Source: Saprolegnia diclina VS20
Taxonomy: Eukaryota > Oomycota > Saprolegniomycetes > Saprolegniales > Saprolegniaceae
DNA: 64,000 bases
NCBI RefSeq assembly: GCF_000281045.1
Contig: NW_008246085.1
Location: 402,555-466,554, forward strand
Direction: 5' to 3'
Under the pieces are notes generated by a model. That model ran no database searches, was not told where the DNA came from, and worked only from the letters and a program-made list of their open reading frames with translations. The translations under genes and the position numbers were made by a program. How positions within the stretch are numbered: the first letter of the stretch is position 1; each line of letters opens with the position of its first letter. Below, piece after piece: positions 30,464 through 43,550 of this stretch.

Positions 30464-33400
30464 ATGTCGATGGACGACCATGAGACCATCGCGGCCCTGC
30501 GCCGGGAGCTCGAGAGCGCCAAGGACGACCTCTTCCTCAAGACGGACGACTACGACCAGCTCGTCCAGGCCAGCGCGCAGATCGAGGCCGAGCTCGAGAA
30601 GGCCCTCGATGACGCCGAAGAGGCCGCCAACAAGTGGCGCTTCTCGGCCGAGCGCCTCGAGCAAGAACTTACCGATACGAAGGAGAAGCTCGTCATTAGC
30701 TACCAGGACGCTGCGTGCGTCCAGACCGAGCTCGACAAGTACAAGGAGCAGGCAACGACGCTCGCGACCGAGAAGATGGCGTGGGAGACCGACATGGATC
30801 GCCTTACGACCCAAGTCCGGATTCTCGAAGCCTCGACGGCCGACCTCAAGCACCAGCTCGAGCGCGCGCTTGAAGACAAGGTCTTTCTCCAGAACGACTA
30901 TGACGAGATCGAGAAAGAGCACGAGCTGACGACCGAGCGGTTCCGGACTGAGATCCTCGACCTCAAGTCCGAGCTCTTTGCGTTGCAGCTGCACCAAAAG
31001 GCCGGCGAGAGCAGTGTGCACATGCCATCGTCGCCGCTGCTCCCGACGTCGCCGTCGTCGTCGTTTGAGAGCGACAACATGGACGACCTCGACGAGCGCG
31101 CCGATTTTGACACCAACAACAACGACGACGACGAGGACCTCGAAGAGCATGAGGACCTCCGCAACGAGGACGACGACGAGGACGACGACGAAGACATGCT
31201 CTTGTCGCCCGAGTCGGACGCGCCGCTGCGCCACATTTCGTCGGCCGACCGCGACGCGGAGGAATCCGAGCGGCAGATCGTCATCCTGGAAGAAGAAATG
31301 GAGGAGCTCGCACGGCGCCTCCAAGAAGAAGAAGATCGGAGAATGGAGCTCGAAGAAGAGCTCGTGGAACTCCGCGACAACGAAGCGCACATCCAGGCGA
31401 TGGAGACCGAGATCAGCGAGATGTCGGACGAGCTCATCGAGAAGGCGCTCGTGATCAAGCAGACCGAAAGCGAGGTATGCCCATCCCCTTCCGTTGCCAA
31501 GACATGTCCCATCCCACTCCTTAGGTCGAGCGCTTGCAAGGGGAGCTCGCGACGATGGAAGCCACCTTGGTGTCCACCAAGGAAGAGTTCGCCCTAGCCC
31601 AATCGCAGCTGCAGACGCTTCAGTCGTTCCAGGACGACCACGCCAACTACGTGGCGCTCGAGCGCTCGATGAACGAGCTGCAAGTCGAGTGTGCACGCAT
31701 CAAGGAGCTCAACGACCAGCTCTCGACCAAGCTCGACACGGAGCGCACGCGCCAGAGCATGCTTGTGCAAGAGCTCGAGTCGTCCAAGACGTCCTTCGAG
31801 AGCCTCCAGACGCAGTTTGACGAGCTCATGGACAAGTACGAAGGCGTGCAGCGCGATCTGGAAAAGTCGCGCCACGCCAACGCGATGGCGTCGCCGTCGC
31901 AGCAGAGTACGCTTCTTCTTCGGTATCTTGTTCATGTCTCACGAGTGGGATCGGCTCTAGTCGAAGGCGAGATTGCGCAAAAGTATGTGCTCGAGCGCCG
32001 CCGCAACGCCGCGCTTCTCTCGCGGCTGCAGAACCTCACGGGCAACATCCAAGTGTTTTGCCGCGTGCGCCCGCTCCTGAGCCGCGACCCGCGCGTGAGC
32101 CACACGGTCCCGCTTGCGGTCGATGTGCTCAGCATCACGGACGTCGCCGCGCTCGAGCTCAAGACCGAGAGCGTCTTTGACGACCACTCGCAGGTCAATG
32201 CGGCGCCGTGGAAGATGTTTACGTTTGACCGCGTCCTTGGCCAGCACGACTCGCAGATGGATGTGTTCCGCGAGGTCGAGCCTGTCGCGCAGGCGGTTGT
32301 CGACGGCTTCAAGGCCTGCATTTTTGCCTACGGCCAGGTACATTGCGACATGATCGTTCGTGCCAAAGGCTCGGGTCGTAACGTGCACGTGTCCCTGTAG
32401 ACGGGCTCGGGCAAGACGTACACGATGGAGGGCACGCCCGACAACCCGGGTCTCAACCAGCGCCTTCTCGCGCACCTCTACGACGCGCTCTCGCTGCGTG
32501 GCGTCGTTGTCGCCGACAACGCGGCCGAATCGACGTTCACGTCGCCGCCATCCAACCACGAGACGATGTACCAAGTCAACATCGGCGTCTTTGAGATCTA
32601 CAACGAAAACCTCCGGGACCTCCTCGAGCCCGACAACCCGCATTTGCAGATCCACACGGACGGCGACACGGGCGAAGTCTGCCTCCCGCAGCTCACGATG
32701 CCGACGTCGTACTCGCCGACGCATGCGCTCGCACTCCTCGCGCAGGCGCAGAAACACCGCGCGACGAGCCGCACCAACGTCCACGATCGCTCGAGTCGGT
32801 CGCACTGCGTCGTTGTCCTCAACGTCAAGTCGACGACGGGGCTCCGCGGCACGCTGTACCTCGTCGATCTCGCGGGCTCGGAGCGCGTCAAGGTCAGCGG
32901 TGTCGACGGCGACGCCCTCAAGGAGACGGCGGCGATCAACAAGTCGCTGTCGGCGCTCGGCGATGTCATGGAGGCCCTCGATCGCAAGAGCTCGCACGTG
33001 CCGTACCGCAACTCGAAGCTCACGTACGCGCTCCAAGACGTGCTCGGCGGCGGGCAGAGCAAGACAGTCATGATCCTCAACGTGGCGCCGGGCTTCTCGA
33101 CGGCCAGCGAAACGTACCGCTCGATGCAGTTTGCCGAGCGCGTGCGCCGCGTTGATATCCAGGGCCTCAAGCCCAAGAACTCGAAGAGTCTCATCTCGGG
33201 CAAGCAAGCCTTTACGGAAATCAAGAGCCTCAAGCAGCAGCTCTCGGTATCTAATACCAAGATCATGCAGGCCAACCAGGCGATCGCTACGATGGTACGC
33301 GTATGGGTACTTGCTAGTACGCTCACAGCTACTGCGTAGAAACGGGAGCACAAGCACCAGCTCGACAAGATCACGACGCTCGTCGAGTCGCGCACCAAGG

Positions 33401-34238
33401 CGCTCGAAGACCTCAAGGGCTCCATGTCGTCGCTCAAGTCGTCAAACGCGGCGATGGCCGAGAAGTGGAAGCAAGAGCGGGAGGCGCGGCAGCAGGAAGG
33501 CAGCCACGCCGACCAGGAACAGCGCCAGCGCCGCCAGTGGCAGTCCAAGTCGACCGTCACGATGGCACACCAAGAGTCGCTTGCCAAGCAGCTGCAGGCA
33601 CGCGAGCAAGAGATTGCCAAGCTCCGACAAAACCTCAACGAAGCGCGCCGCCGAACCACGATGAAGCTCATTCCGCGCCTCTCGCTGGACAAGGACTCGA
33701 CGCCAATCAAGCCAAAGTCCAAGAGCGCTGGCAGCAGCCCCGTCGAACCACTCAAACGTACGACTCTTCGGAGTCGAACCGGTAGTCAAACGACGTCTTC
33801 GTCAGGCACGGAAACCGAGTCGGATCGTGGCAGCATTGCATCCCTCGCCATGCGAGCGATCCAGGCCGCCAAGAAGGCGGCTGCGAACCGCCGCGTGACG
33901 CTGCCGCAAGACGAAGCGGCCAAGCGCAAGCGTCCGACCGTCCCGTCGCTCGCCACGACGCCGACGCGAACCTCGATGACGTCGAGTCCGTCGATGCGCA
34001 CGCCCCTCACCACGTACGTTGGCCGTGTACTTTTTGCAGCCATATCTGATGGGCTTCGCGTAGGAGTCGATCGGCCAAGGTGGCGCGCAAGGAGGAGCCT
34101 GGCATCCAGCGCCGATCCAGCACGAGCTCCGCTTCGACCGTGAGCCGCACCAGCCTCACGAGTGTGAGCTCAACTGCGAGTCTGCCCCGCCGGAGCAGCT
34201 CGGCCACGACGCCGCCCAAGCGGGGGACGTGGAAATAG
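30464..34238 (+). CDS. Kinesin-14 family motor with N-terminal coiled coil
   Basis: Six exons: 30464-31474, 31525-31906, 31961-32337, 32401-33294, 33340-34013, 34064-34238 (1,170 aa). The first ~485 residues are heptad-rich coiled coil, interrupted at ~205-270 by a Ser/Asp/Glu-rich acidic stretch. The motor begins at about residue 492 with GNIQVFCRVRP, the neck-motor junction typical of minus-end-directed kinesin-14. It contains the P-loop GQTGSGKT (split by intron 3 between GQ and TGSGKT), SSRSH (switch I), DLAGSE (switch II) and YRNSKLT. Microtubule minus-end transport or spindle cross-linking is expected from the family. About 330 residues follow the motor: a short coiled coil and a Ser/Thr/Lys-rich basic tail, so the motor is internal rather than strictly C-terminal. 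All introns are 45-63 nt GT-AG. Confidence 0.93.
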
Positions 34239-34346
34239 ATTACCCAACTACAGCGATCAACAACGCACGGCTATTTTATCTTTTTCGAGCTTGGACTGCG
34301 GTTGGGTTGTGACAACTTGGTCTTTCGGATCACAGACAAGATCTTA

Positions 34347-36076
34347 TTACGCGTGGAAGGCTCGGACGCGCGGGTCGGCGTGCGACTGGAGGCCGCGCGA
34401 TATTCTGCGCAGGACGCTGCCCATGAACCGCGGTTGGTCGACGCTGAGCGACTCGAGCGAGTGCAGAAGCTCGAGGAGCACGTCCTGTGTCTCTTCGTCG
34501 TCCGTGTCTTCGACGGTCTACGCATGCCAGAGTCTGACTCGTTCTTCTGTGCGAGCACCCACGTACCTCAAACACAGCGGGCTTGAGCACATCTTCGAAG
34601 AGGACCTCGCCGAGGTCGTCGTCGCTGAGCATGGACGCGGCCAAGCCTGCTGTCTGAAAGACACTAGACATACCACGTCTCATCTCTCGAATGACAAATG
34701 TGGGGCGTACGCTTTGGACGTCTGCGGCTTGGGCGAGAGGGCGTCCTTGTTGAGGCGCACGGTCGCGCCAAAGTCCCAGCCGTCGTCAAAGTCGAGATGC
34801 GACTCTTTCGCCGACGAGCTCGTGACGCTCGAGAAGCTTCGGTTCGACTCGTCGATGGGTGCGTGGACTTGGATTTGGGCGCGCTATCGCGCGTCAGCAT
34901 GGTTGCTGACGTCGTCGGCGTACGTACTTCGATGAGCTCGGTGAGCGACGACACGTCCTTGGCCACGCGTGAGGTCAGGAACGGGTGCTTGAGCAACTCG
35001 AGAGCCGTCGGTCGCTCGGCCGCGTCCTTCTTGAGGCACGCCGAGACAAAGTCCTTCAACTTGGGCGAAAAGTCGCCATCGAGCGTCGGCGGAGGGTCCT
35101 TTGGGATCACAAAGAGCACCTTCATCGGATGCAGCCTAGTCCTGCATAAGACATCCAAGTCTCAAAGTGGAGACGGCGTACGACGAGTGGGGTGGTTCGC
35201 CCTTGGCCATCTCGATGGCGGTGATACCGACCGACCAAATGTCTGCCTTGGAGTCGTAGCTACACAAACAGCGTGTTGAGAGACGCCGATAAGACAAGGT
35301 CTCGGACTTGGATTGCTGGATGACTTCGGGCGCCATCCAGAACGGCGTGCCCACCACGGTGTTTCTAATGGCATGGATGACCAAGGCAAGGTGCGGGCAT
35401 GGGTCGTACCGCTTTGTCATCGTGTCCGTGAGCTGCCCCGTGACGCCAAAGTCGGCGAGCTTGACGCGGCCATCGCCTGCGAGCAAGATGTTAGCGGCCT
35501 TGACGTCGCGATGGATCTTCTTCTCCGAGTGCAAATACACAAGGCCCTACACACGTTCGCTTCCATGTGGTTGAAGGCCCTCGTAGTACCTTGAGCAGTT
35601 CGTGCAAAATGATGGCAATGTAGACTTCGTTGAGTGGCCTACAGCGCATGAGCCATGGAGAAGGAGGTTGCGTCGCGTACCCGGGCGACATGAGGTCCAA
35701 GACGGAGCCGCCCGCGAGGTACTCCATGATGATCCAGAGCTTCGTGCCCACGATGAAGGAGCCATTGTACTTGGTCAGCTGCGGACATGCGCACTGCGAG
35801 AGCACGGCAATCTCCTATGTGCGAAGGCTCAGCGGCGACCACGCGATGTGCGCGGACCTTCTGGATGTCGTCGATCTCGTCCTCCGCCGCCTCGAGGTCG
35901 ATGATCTTGATGGCGCATATCTCGTTGGTCCGGCGGTCGATGCCCTTGTAGACTTCGCCGAAGGCGCCATCGCCGACCTTGGCGAGGACGTCGAAGCAGC
36001 TGTCCATCATCGGCGCTTGCTGCATCGCCGTCTCGGAATTACTCTCGCTGCTCTGAAATTTTACCGGACAGCACAT
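34347..36076 (-). CDS. Ste20/MST-type serine/threonine kinase
   Basis: Ten exons: 36076-35858, 35814-35681, 35638-35590, 35546-35410, 35364-35308, 35259-35182, 35135-34928, 34883-34711, 34663-34567, 34517-34347 (440 aa, phases closed). The kinase domain is at residues ~27-285, with glycine loop [11 protein letters not shown], catalytic lysine in [14 protein letters not shown], a DFG, and the activation/P+1 segment [14 protein letters not shown] that marks the STE20 group. The spacing and [21 protein letters not shown] are MST/GCK-like. The C-terminal ~150 residues are acidic, then helical ([15 protein letters not shown]), which may act like the dimerisation tail of MST kinases (inference). 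The N-terminus starts MCCPV, so cysteine lipidation is possible. Likely role: MAP4K/Hippo-like signalling in cell shape or growth. Confidence 0.92.
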
Positions 36077-36578
36077 GGCCGCACACTATTTCCGTGCAAG
36101 CGCATCCGGTCGGTGCCAGCGCAAGTCCTGCGCCGACTGCTTGGGGCCATCGCGTTGGGTCGATGGCCGACGTGGCGTCTGCATGGTCCCGCCTTCGGCG
36201 TTGCTCGTGGCGAAAGCGTTGGCTGGTGCTAGGGTGGCTGTCGAGCTTGCCACAAAGGTGGCGGCCGTGCTCGTGCCACGGACAGGACGCGCCGGTGCTG
36301 GAGGATTCGTGGCAGTTCGTAACTTGAAGCTCCATCACTGTACATCGTCGCTGTTGGCTCGGTAGGCGACGATGGTTCGCCCAGCCAAGGCACCTGTCTT
36401 CAGAGCCAGCGCCAGCGTGCTGTGCTCTGGTCGCGCCACGTACAGATCACACTACTCATTTGCACCCTTGAAACGAGAGAACTCGGTCCTCGTCGTGCTG
36501 CATGTTGAAGTGCATTTTGCGATCGCTCACACTATTTCTGATACGACGCTTGAGGCGAAGAAGATCGCATTTTGTCGG
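36077..36578. other. Shared divergent promoter region
   Basis: About 500 bp between two divergent genes. A plus-strand frame from an ATG at 36372 is continuous with the next gene, so an earlier start there is possible. No other gene is visible. Confidence 0.45.
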
Positions 36579-38746
36579 ATGAACAGCCACCTCCAGCTCA
36601 AGTGCCGGTCCGAGCAGCAGGTGCTCAACGACCTCACCAAGTGCGTCGCCGCCAAGGACTACACGTCCAAGCGCACTGCGGCTCTCCTCCATGAGCTCAC
36701 GTTCTTCTACGTCTCGGTCGTCGCCGACGCCGACGGCTCGAGCGCGTACGTCCACGACTCGGTGCTCCGCGACCTCTCGACGCTGCTCGTCAACATCAAG
36801 GACAAGAAGGAGGACCAGAAGCTCGTGCGCATTGTACACGTTCTCTTGCAGCACATTGCGCAGCAAGTCCAGTTTGCCCAGCGTACGGCACACTCGTTTC
36901 GATCCTTCGCTGTTGACATGTTCTTGGTAGGCCTCGCCGCCCACGACCCCTCCGCTGCAAGCCGGTCGACGCCCCGCGGCGACAACACGGGCGCGATCCT
37001 CGTCCAGCTCGCGTCGCTCTTGGACGTTGTCGCCAAGAATGAGATCAACCACCCGTTTCCGCCACGGCGGGTATCGGCGTATAAGCTCTACACAGTCCTC
37101 TGCGCGACGCTGCGCCAGCCCGAGCGCTGCTACAGTCTCGTATCGGGCATCGCGTCATCTAGCGCATGGACGATGCTCAAGCTCACGAGCGCCAAGAAGA
37201 AGACGGACAAAGACCTTCCGACCCAAGTCGCGCTCCTCGATGCGTCCTTGCAGGTCGCTCGGTCGCTCCGTGAGACGGCGCCGCAGATCCTCGACCCACT
37301 CCTTCCACAGCTCATCGCAGGCGCGTTCATTCCGAGCCGACACGCCGCAGCCACGTGTCTTGCGCTCTTCGACACCAAGCCACTGCAGGTGGTCGACGCA
37401 CTCATGGCGCACGTCGGGACAGGATCCGTTTCGATCAACACACCCGACGCAATCACGACCTGCTACCTTCTCAAGCTCTGCGGCAAGATCGCGCGACTGC
37501 CCGTGGGCAACCGCGAGGCCAGCGCCGTGGCCGCCAACCTCCTCGACATGAACTTTGACGTGGGCTCCAGAATGCTCGCACGCGACGCTACTAACGACGA
37601 ACGACTAACTAGGCGCCGGCCGCACCCAAGAGCGTCAGCGGCCCCGTGATTGAGCAGCACATTTCAACGCGCGTCGCTGACCTCCTCCTCGACGTGTGCA
37701 TGCAAAAGCACACGTTCGTGCTCGCTTCCGCCCCGACCGCCGGCGGCCCGCCAACGCTAGCGCCGTGCACCGTGCTCCTCACAGCGATCGAAGAAATGAC
37801 GCGCGGCCAAGTCGCGCCCAAGTGCTTTGAGAAGGTCCGCGGTGGCTTGAGCCCGTTCGAGATTGCGGCCAATGGCATCCAGCTCGTGCTCACGACCCAC
37901 GGGCAGAGTCCTCTCGTGCTGCACCGCGTGTGCCGGGCCGTGACGGCGGTCGCGTCGGCCTTTGACCTCGCGCTCATCTCGTTTTCAGCGCACCACTTGG
38001 ATTTTCTCAGCAAAATCACAGAGGCCATTTGGAACATCGCTGACGCGACAACGTCATTTGCACCGTGCGTGCTGCAGGAGAGCCTCGTCGCGCTCGTGTG
38101 GCTACTGCCGCGGCGGGCGCCGTCCCGGACAGCGTCGCAAGCCCATCTGGCGACGACCAGTGGCTGGCCCGAGCTCGTGCCGCAGCTGCTGTCGCTGCCA
38201 CCGAGCGCGGTGTCGCACCTCGAGCGCGAAGCCATCGTGCGCGCGCTCTTGGCACGTGCAACGCTCGTCGACGTCGACCCGACGCTGCTCGGGTATGCCG
38301 CCAGCGTTCTCCAGCATTGGTACGAGCATTCGCCAAGCCATTGGCACGGCGACGTCTTCCAGGCGCTCTGGCACATTTACGTCTCGAGCGACAAGTGTTT
38401 CCGGCCGGCCGTCTTTGGCAGCCCGCTCGCCGTGCTCGACTTGCACCAAAGCCACGCTGAGAACGACCGGTCGACGCAGGCGATGCAGTACACCAAATGC
38501 ATTGCCATCCATTTCCTCACAACGACCCCCGTGCTCTTGGATCCGAGCTGCGCGGCCATGTGCGGTAGCGTGGTCCTACGCCTTGCCAAGCTCGCCATGC
38601 TCGACGACTGGCCGGTGCGGCGGTCGGCCGTCGCGGGGCTTCTGCGGTTGCAGAGCGCACCCCGCGTGTCGCCGGTTCTCGCCAGCTTGCGCCGGCACGC
38701 GCCATCGCAGGGATACGCCGACCTCCTCGTCGCGACAAGTGCATAA
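36579..38746 (+). CDS. Helical-repeat (HEAT/ARM-like) protein of unknown function
   Basis: Two exons, 36579-37559 and 37613-38746 (53-nt intron), 704 aa. I chose ATG 36579 (MNSHLQLKCRSEQQ); the same frame is open upstream to an ATG at 36372, but the added residues look like untranslated leader. The protein is made almost entirely of amphipathic helices with Leu/Ala spacing typical of HEAT or armadillo superhelices (for example VHVLLQHIAQQVQ, LLDASLQVARSLRETAPQILDPLLPQL, VVLRLAKLAMLDDWPVRRSAVAGLLRL). There is no catalytic motif, membrane segment or signal peptide. It is probably a scaffold or adaptor; I recognise no orthologue. It converges with the dynamin-related gene, 35 bp between stops. 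Confidence 0.75.
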
Positions 38747-38781
38747 GAGACAGCAGGTGCTTGTATTACGATAACGGACGA

Positions 38782-40949
38782 CTACTTGAACGTGTTGAAG
38801 TCGCGCACTTCGTTGACGATCTCGAGCGCCTTGGAGAGAAGCGTGCGCATCTCGTAGCAGTTGGAGCGGCGCGAGGCAATGTCGCCGGACTCGCGGAGGA
38901 GCTCGACGAGGCGCTCCTCCTTGTAGAGGCTCGAGACGAGCTGGTTCTGCACCTGGTCCTTCGCAAAGTTGACCATGAAGCACATGATGATCTTGGGCAC
39001 GAGGTCAAGGAAATTCTTGCGCACTATGTCAAAGTACGAGGCGAGGAGCGACTTGATGATCTCGGTCTCAATGCGCTCGCGGTCGGTCGGGACCTCGGCC
39101 TGGCGCATCGTCGTGGGCACTTGGGGCAGCTTGACGACACCGCCGTTGCTCGAGGCGGGCGACGACCGCGCGTCCTGGCTCTTCTTGCCGTTGAAGAACG
39201 AGAGCAGTCCCGAGTTCTCCTTCTCTTCGGCCTGCGGCGCGGCCGGGGGTGGGCGCGTCGCGTTCGAGAGGCGCTTGCCTTCGGCCTGGGGCGGCGGCGA
39301 CGCACCATCTTGCTGCAGCTTGTCCATGAGTTGCGCAACGGCCCGCGACCCGCCGATAAAGTCGGGATGGTTTGTGTTGATGTACGAGAGCTCCGTCTTG
39401 ATGAGGTTCGAGATCATCGTCTGCGTCGGGCTCAAGCAGCCGCGGAGGAGGCCGTTCACAACCTCGACGACGCGGTCACGCAAGTCGGCAAAGCGCGTGA
39501 GCTCGACCGTCTCGCACTGCGACGTGACGCGTTGGAGCTCGTCAAAGACGAGGTCGACGCACTGGAGACCGGGCGCCTCGAGGCGCGCAATCTGGCGCTT
39601 GGCGAGGAGCTCGAACGAAATCTCGGGCACAAAGAGCGACTGGCGCGGGCCGTTGGCGTTGCGGATCGTCGTGCGGATGTCGGCGTCGCTGAGCTGGTCG
39701 AACGGGTCGACCGCCTGGAGGCTCTTGGAAAACACTTCGTTAAAGATGTACGAGATGCGCGCGCCGCCGTAGAGCTCGGCCATGTCGTTCGCCTGCGTGT
39801 GGCGGCCGTCGAGCGAGTTGATGAACGACGATGAAAAGTGCGAGATGAGCTGGAGGAGCGTCGCGCCGAGCGCCGTCTTGCTCATGCTTTCGGTCGGGTT
39901 GCCCATGCCGTCCATCTCCAGGTCGAGCTCGGACAGCATCGCCGAGATGCGCGACTTGATCTCTGGCAGGCAGTCGCGGATGTGGTGCATGAGGATCGTG
40001 TTGAGCGACTTGGAGAGGAACTGCGTGCCCATGCGGCTCGCGATCGCGCGGTACGACGCATGGTTCTTGAAGAAGACCGTCTCCTTGGCGACGCTGTCGC
40101 GAATGCCCACGTTGTTGTTGATGTCGGCCTGGCTGCGGTTCACGACGCCCACATATCTAATAGGACGACATGAGCACATGGGAGACGCTAGAAGCGAGCA
40201 TGAACGTACCCTTTCTTGAGCGGAATGACGCGGCCTTGCAGCATCTCCATCGCGTCCGTGCCGTTGTCCATCAAGTCGAGCTTGGTGAGGACGCCGATCG
40301 TGCGGAGCCCGTCCGGGTCGATCGCCCGCGCCATCTTGAGCGAGTCGCTGTTGGCCAAGTCCGTGTTGGCCGCCGTCACGGCCAGAATGATCGAGTTGGG
40401 GTTCGAGATGAACTCGGTGCACATGTCCCGGATCTGCTCTTCAATGTTGGCGGGCTGGTCGCCGACAGGCACCTACAAAATCCAACGTCATTCGCCTTCG
40501 CCTCGCCGCCGTCCACGTACCTTGGTGATGCCGGGCAAGTCGACCAGCGTCAAGTTGAGCACATATGGCGAGAAGATCTTGAGCGTAATGGGCTTGTTGG
40601 AGATGCCCTTGTTCTTGCCCGTCATGCGGTCGGTCTCCTTGTCGATTTCTTCGCGCAGCTTGGCAAAGTCGTAAATCTTCTGGTTCGGGAGGTGGTTGAA
40701 CTCGCCCCACTCCTCCTTCTCCTTGTCGTCGCCCGCCGGAATGTTGTAGAGCTGCAGCACGAGCGGGCGCCGGGTCACAATGCCCGACCCGCGGGGTAGG
40801 AAGTCCTTCCCGACGATGTTCTCGAGCACAGAGCTCTTGCCGCTCGACTGGCTGCCGACGACGACGATCTGCGGCAGGTTGATGGGCGACTGCCCGATCG
40901 CCGAGAAGACGTCCTGGAGCTTGTTGATGATCGGGATGAGCTGGTCCAT
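38782..40949 (-). CDS. Dynamin-related GTPase (DRP1/Dnm1 type)
   Basis: Three exons: 40949-40521, 40472-40210, 40156-38782 (688 aa). The protein starts [15 protein letters not shown] and has G1 GSQSSGKSS, switch II DLPG, G4 TKLD, and a long middle/GED region ending EVRDFNTFK. There is no PH domain and no proline-rich tail. A low-complexity linker ([19 protein letters not shown]) sits where dynamin-1 carries PH, as in Dnm1/DRP1. These proteins self-assemble into rings that divide mitochondria and peroxisomes. Seven AGC codons directly precede the ATG. Family call is firm; the target organelle is inferred. Confidence 0.95.
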
Positions 40950-40970
40950 GCTGCTGCTGCTGCTGCTGCT
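40950..40970 (-). repeat. (AGC)7 trinucleotide repeat abutting the DRP start codon
   Basis: Seven GCT units on the plus strand, read AGC on the gene strand, end immediately before the ATG at 40949. They are in frame with the coding sequence and would encode serines if translation began upstream, but no upstream in-frame ATG is close. Length variation could alter the leader. Confidence 0.85.
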
Positions 40971-41542
40971 TGGCCTCCCTTCAGATACTGACGAAGAAGA
41001 CAACCAGATACGCCGGTCGCATTTTATTTTTATGACCGCGATTGGCTTCCATTTTATTTTATGACCTGCGTTTTGTATGCTCCATTGGAATAAAAAAACG
41101 CAACTGCGCACGCGGGGATAAAAATCAGTCGAGCGCCTGGCGCCCGTCGCGCACACTGCGATTCAGTAGGCTCGAATCCTTGACATCAACCCACCCGTAG
41201 AAACGCATGCTTGTTGTATATCCATTCATAGAGGTTCTACCAAACAGCGGTGATCAGGGCAGGTAGAAACACCCAACTTGACACAGGCACACGGCCGAAC
41301 GTGCGGCCGTGATGGAGCGACTGCAAGCAACGTGCGATCGATGCGCGGTGATGCATTGAGCGCACCCTGCGCAGACGAGGGAGCTGGAGCAGGTGGTGGT
41401 GTCGGCGCTGGAAGCTTTGGTGCATACGCTGTGGCGACAGAGCGTGGGATCGTGTCTAAGGATGCGTGCGTTTAGACGCGGTGGTTCAAAAGCGTATACG
41501 TGATCCAGCGGCTCATTTTGGATCATTATTGGGGCTGGCAAC
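40971..41542. other. Divergent promoter region between DRP and ATCase
   Basis: About 570 bp. An ATTGG (CCAAT on the DRP strand) lies at 41041-41045, 95 bp before the DRP ATG. The AT-rich words ATTTTATTTT recur nearby. Minus-strand frames at 41237-41544 show no family resemblance. Confidence 0.45.
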
Positions 41543-42743
<1,201 letters not shown>

Positions 42744-42980
42744 ACCTCACCTAGCAATATACCATTGTCTTCCTTCGTTCTCTGCATTGCCTCCTCGCCA
42801 GCACCCTGCTCCTGCCTCCGGCGAGGGGTCCATCTTGGGGCTCTCTGCCGAGTGGATATCCGGATACCGTATGCGGATGAAAATCGGTTGGTGTTTAAGG
42901 CGCGGAGGGCGATGAATGGTTTCGGAGCAATCGAGCATTAGCGATTTACTTTTGAGGACGCTGGTTTATTAACGTACAAA

Positions 42981-43385
42981 ATGTCGGCCGAGGAAGTGAA
43001 CCAAGTTGTGGAGTTGGGCGAGATGGAAGCCCTCCAGGAAGTCCTGAAGAAGGCCCTCGTCCACGACGGCCTCAAGCGCGGCCTCCACGAAGCGGCCAAG
43101 GCCCTCGACTCGCGCCGTGCCCGCCTCTGCTGCCTCGCCCAGGACTGCGACGAGCCCTCGTACCAGAAGCTCGTCCGCGCGCTCTGCGAGGAGCACGGCG
43201 TGAACCTCATCATCGTTCCCTCGGGCAAGCAGCTCGGCGAGTGGTGCGGTCTCTGCAAGATCGACGACAACGGTGAGGCCCGCAAGGTCGTCTCGACGTC
43301 GTGCGCCGTCATCACCGACTTCGGTGAGGAGACCCACGCCCTCAACGTCCTCTTGAACTACCTCAAGAGCCGCGTCGAGGCCTAA
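42981..43385 (+). CDS. RPS12: 40S ribosomal protein eS12
   Basis: Intronless coding region of 134 aa, matching the family length. The L7Ae-like fold is recognisable from [21 protein letters not shown] and [22 protein letters not shown], and the ending VLLNYLKSR is typical of eS12, located on the small-subunit beak. The ATG is preceded by the short leader ACGTACAAA. A TATCCGGATA palindrome core lies about 130 bp upstream. Only 165 bp separate its stop from that of the convergent kinase gene. Confidence 0.96.
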   Translation: MSAEEVNQVVELGEMEALQEVLKKALVHDGLKRGLHEAAKALDSRRARLCCLAQDCDEPSYQKLVRALCEEHGVNLIIVPSGKQLGEWCGLCKIDDNGEARKVVSTSCAVITDFGEETHALNVLLNYLKSRVEA

Positions 43386-43550
43386 ACGCGCAGTTTGCTA
43401 CTGATGACACCCAAATCCCGTCGTTAATAGAAGAGACTCCGTTCTCCACCACCCGTCGCGATCCTCTTGACTGCTAGCGACAAGCAGAACAGACTCTGTA
43501 CAGGACCAACGCTTGGACTTGATAAATACGGCTACGGCTTCTACGGCACG

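Noticed and set aside
30398-33357. Long minus-strand open frames (430-466 codons) opposite the kinesin gene
   Set aside because: They are antisense shadows of GC-rich codons, rich in Arg/Leu/Ala, with no domain, while the plus strand encodes a complete kinesin.
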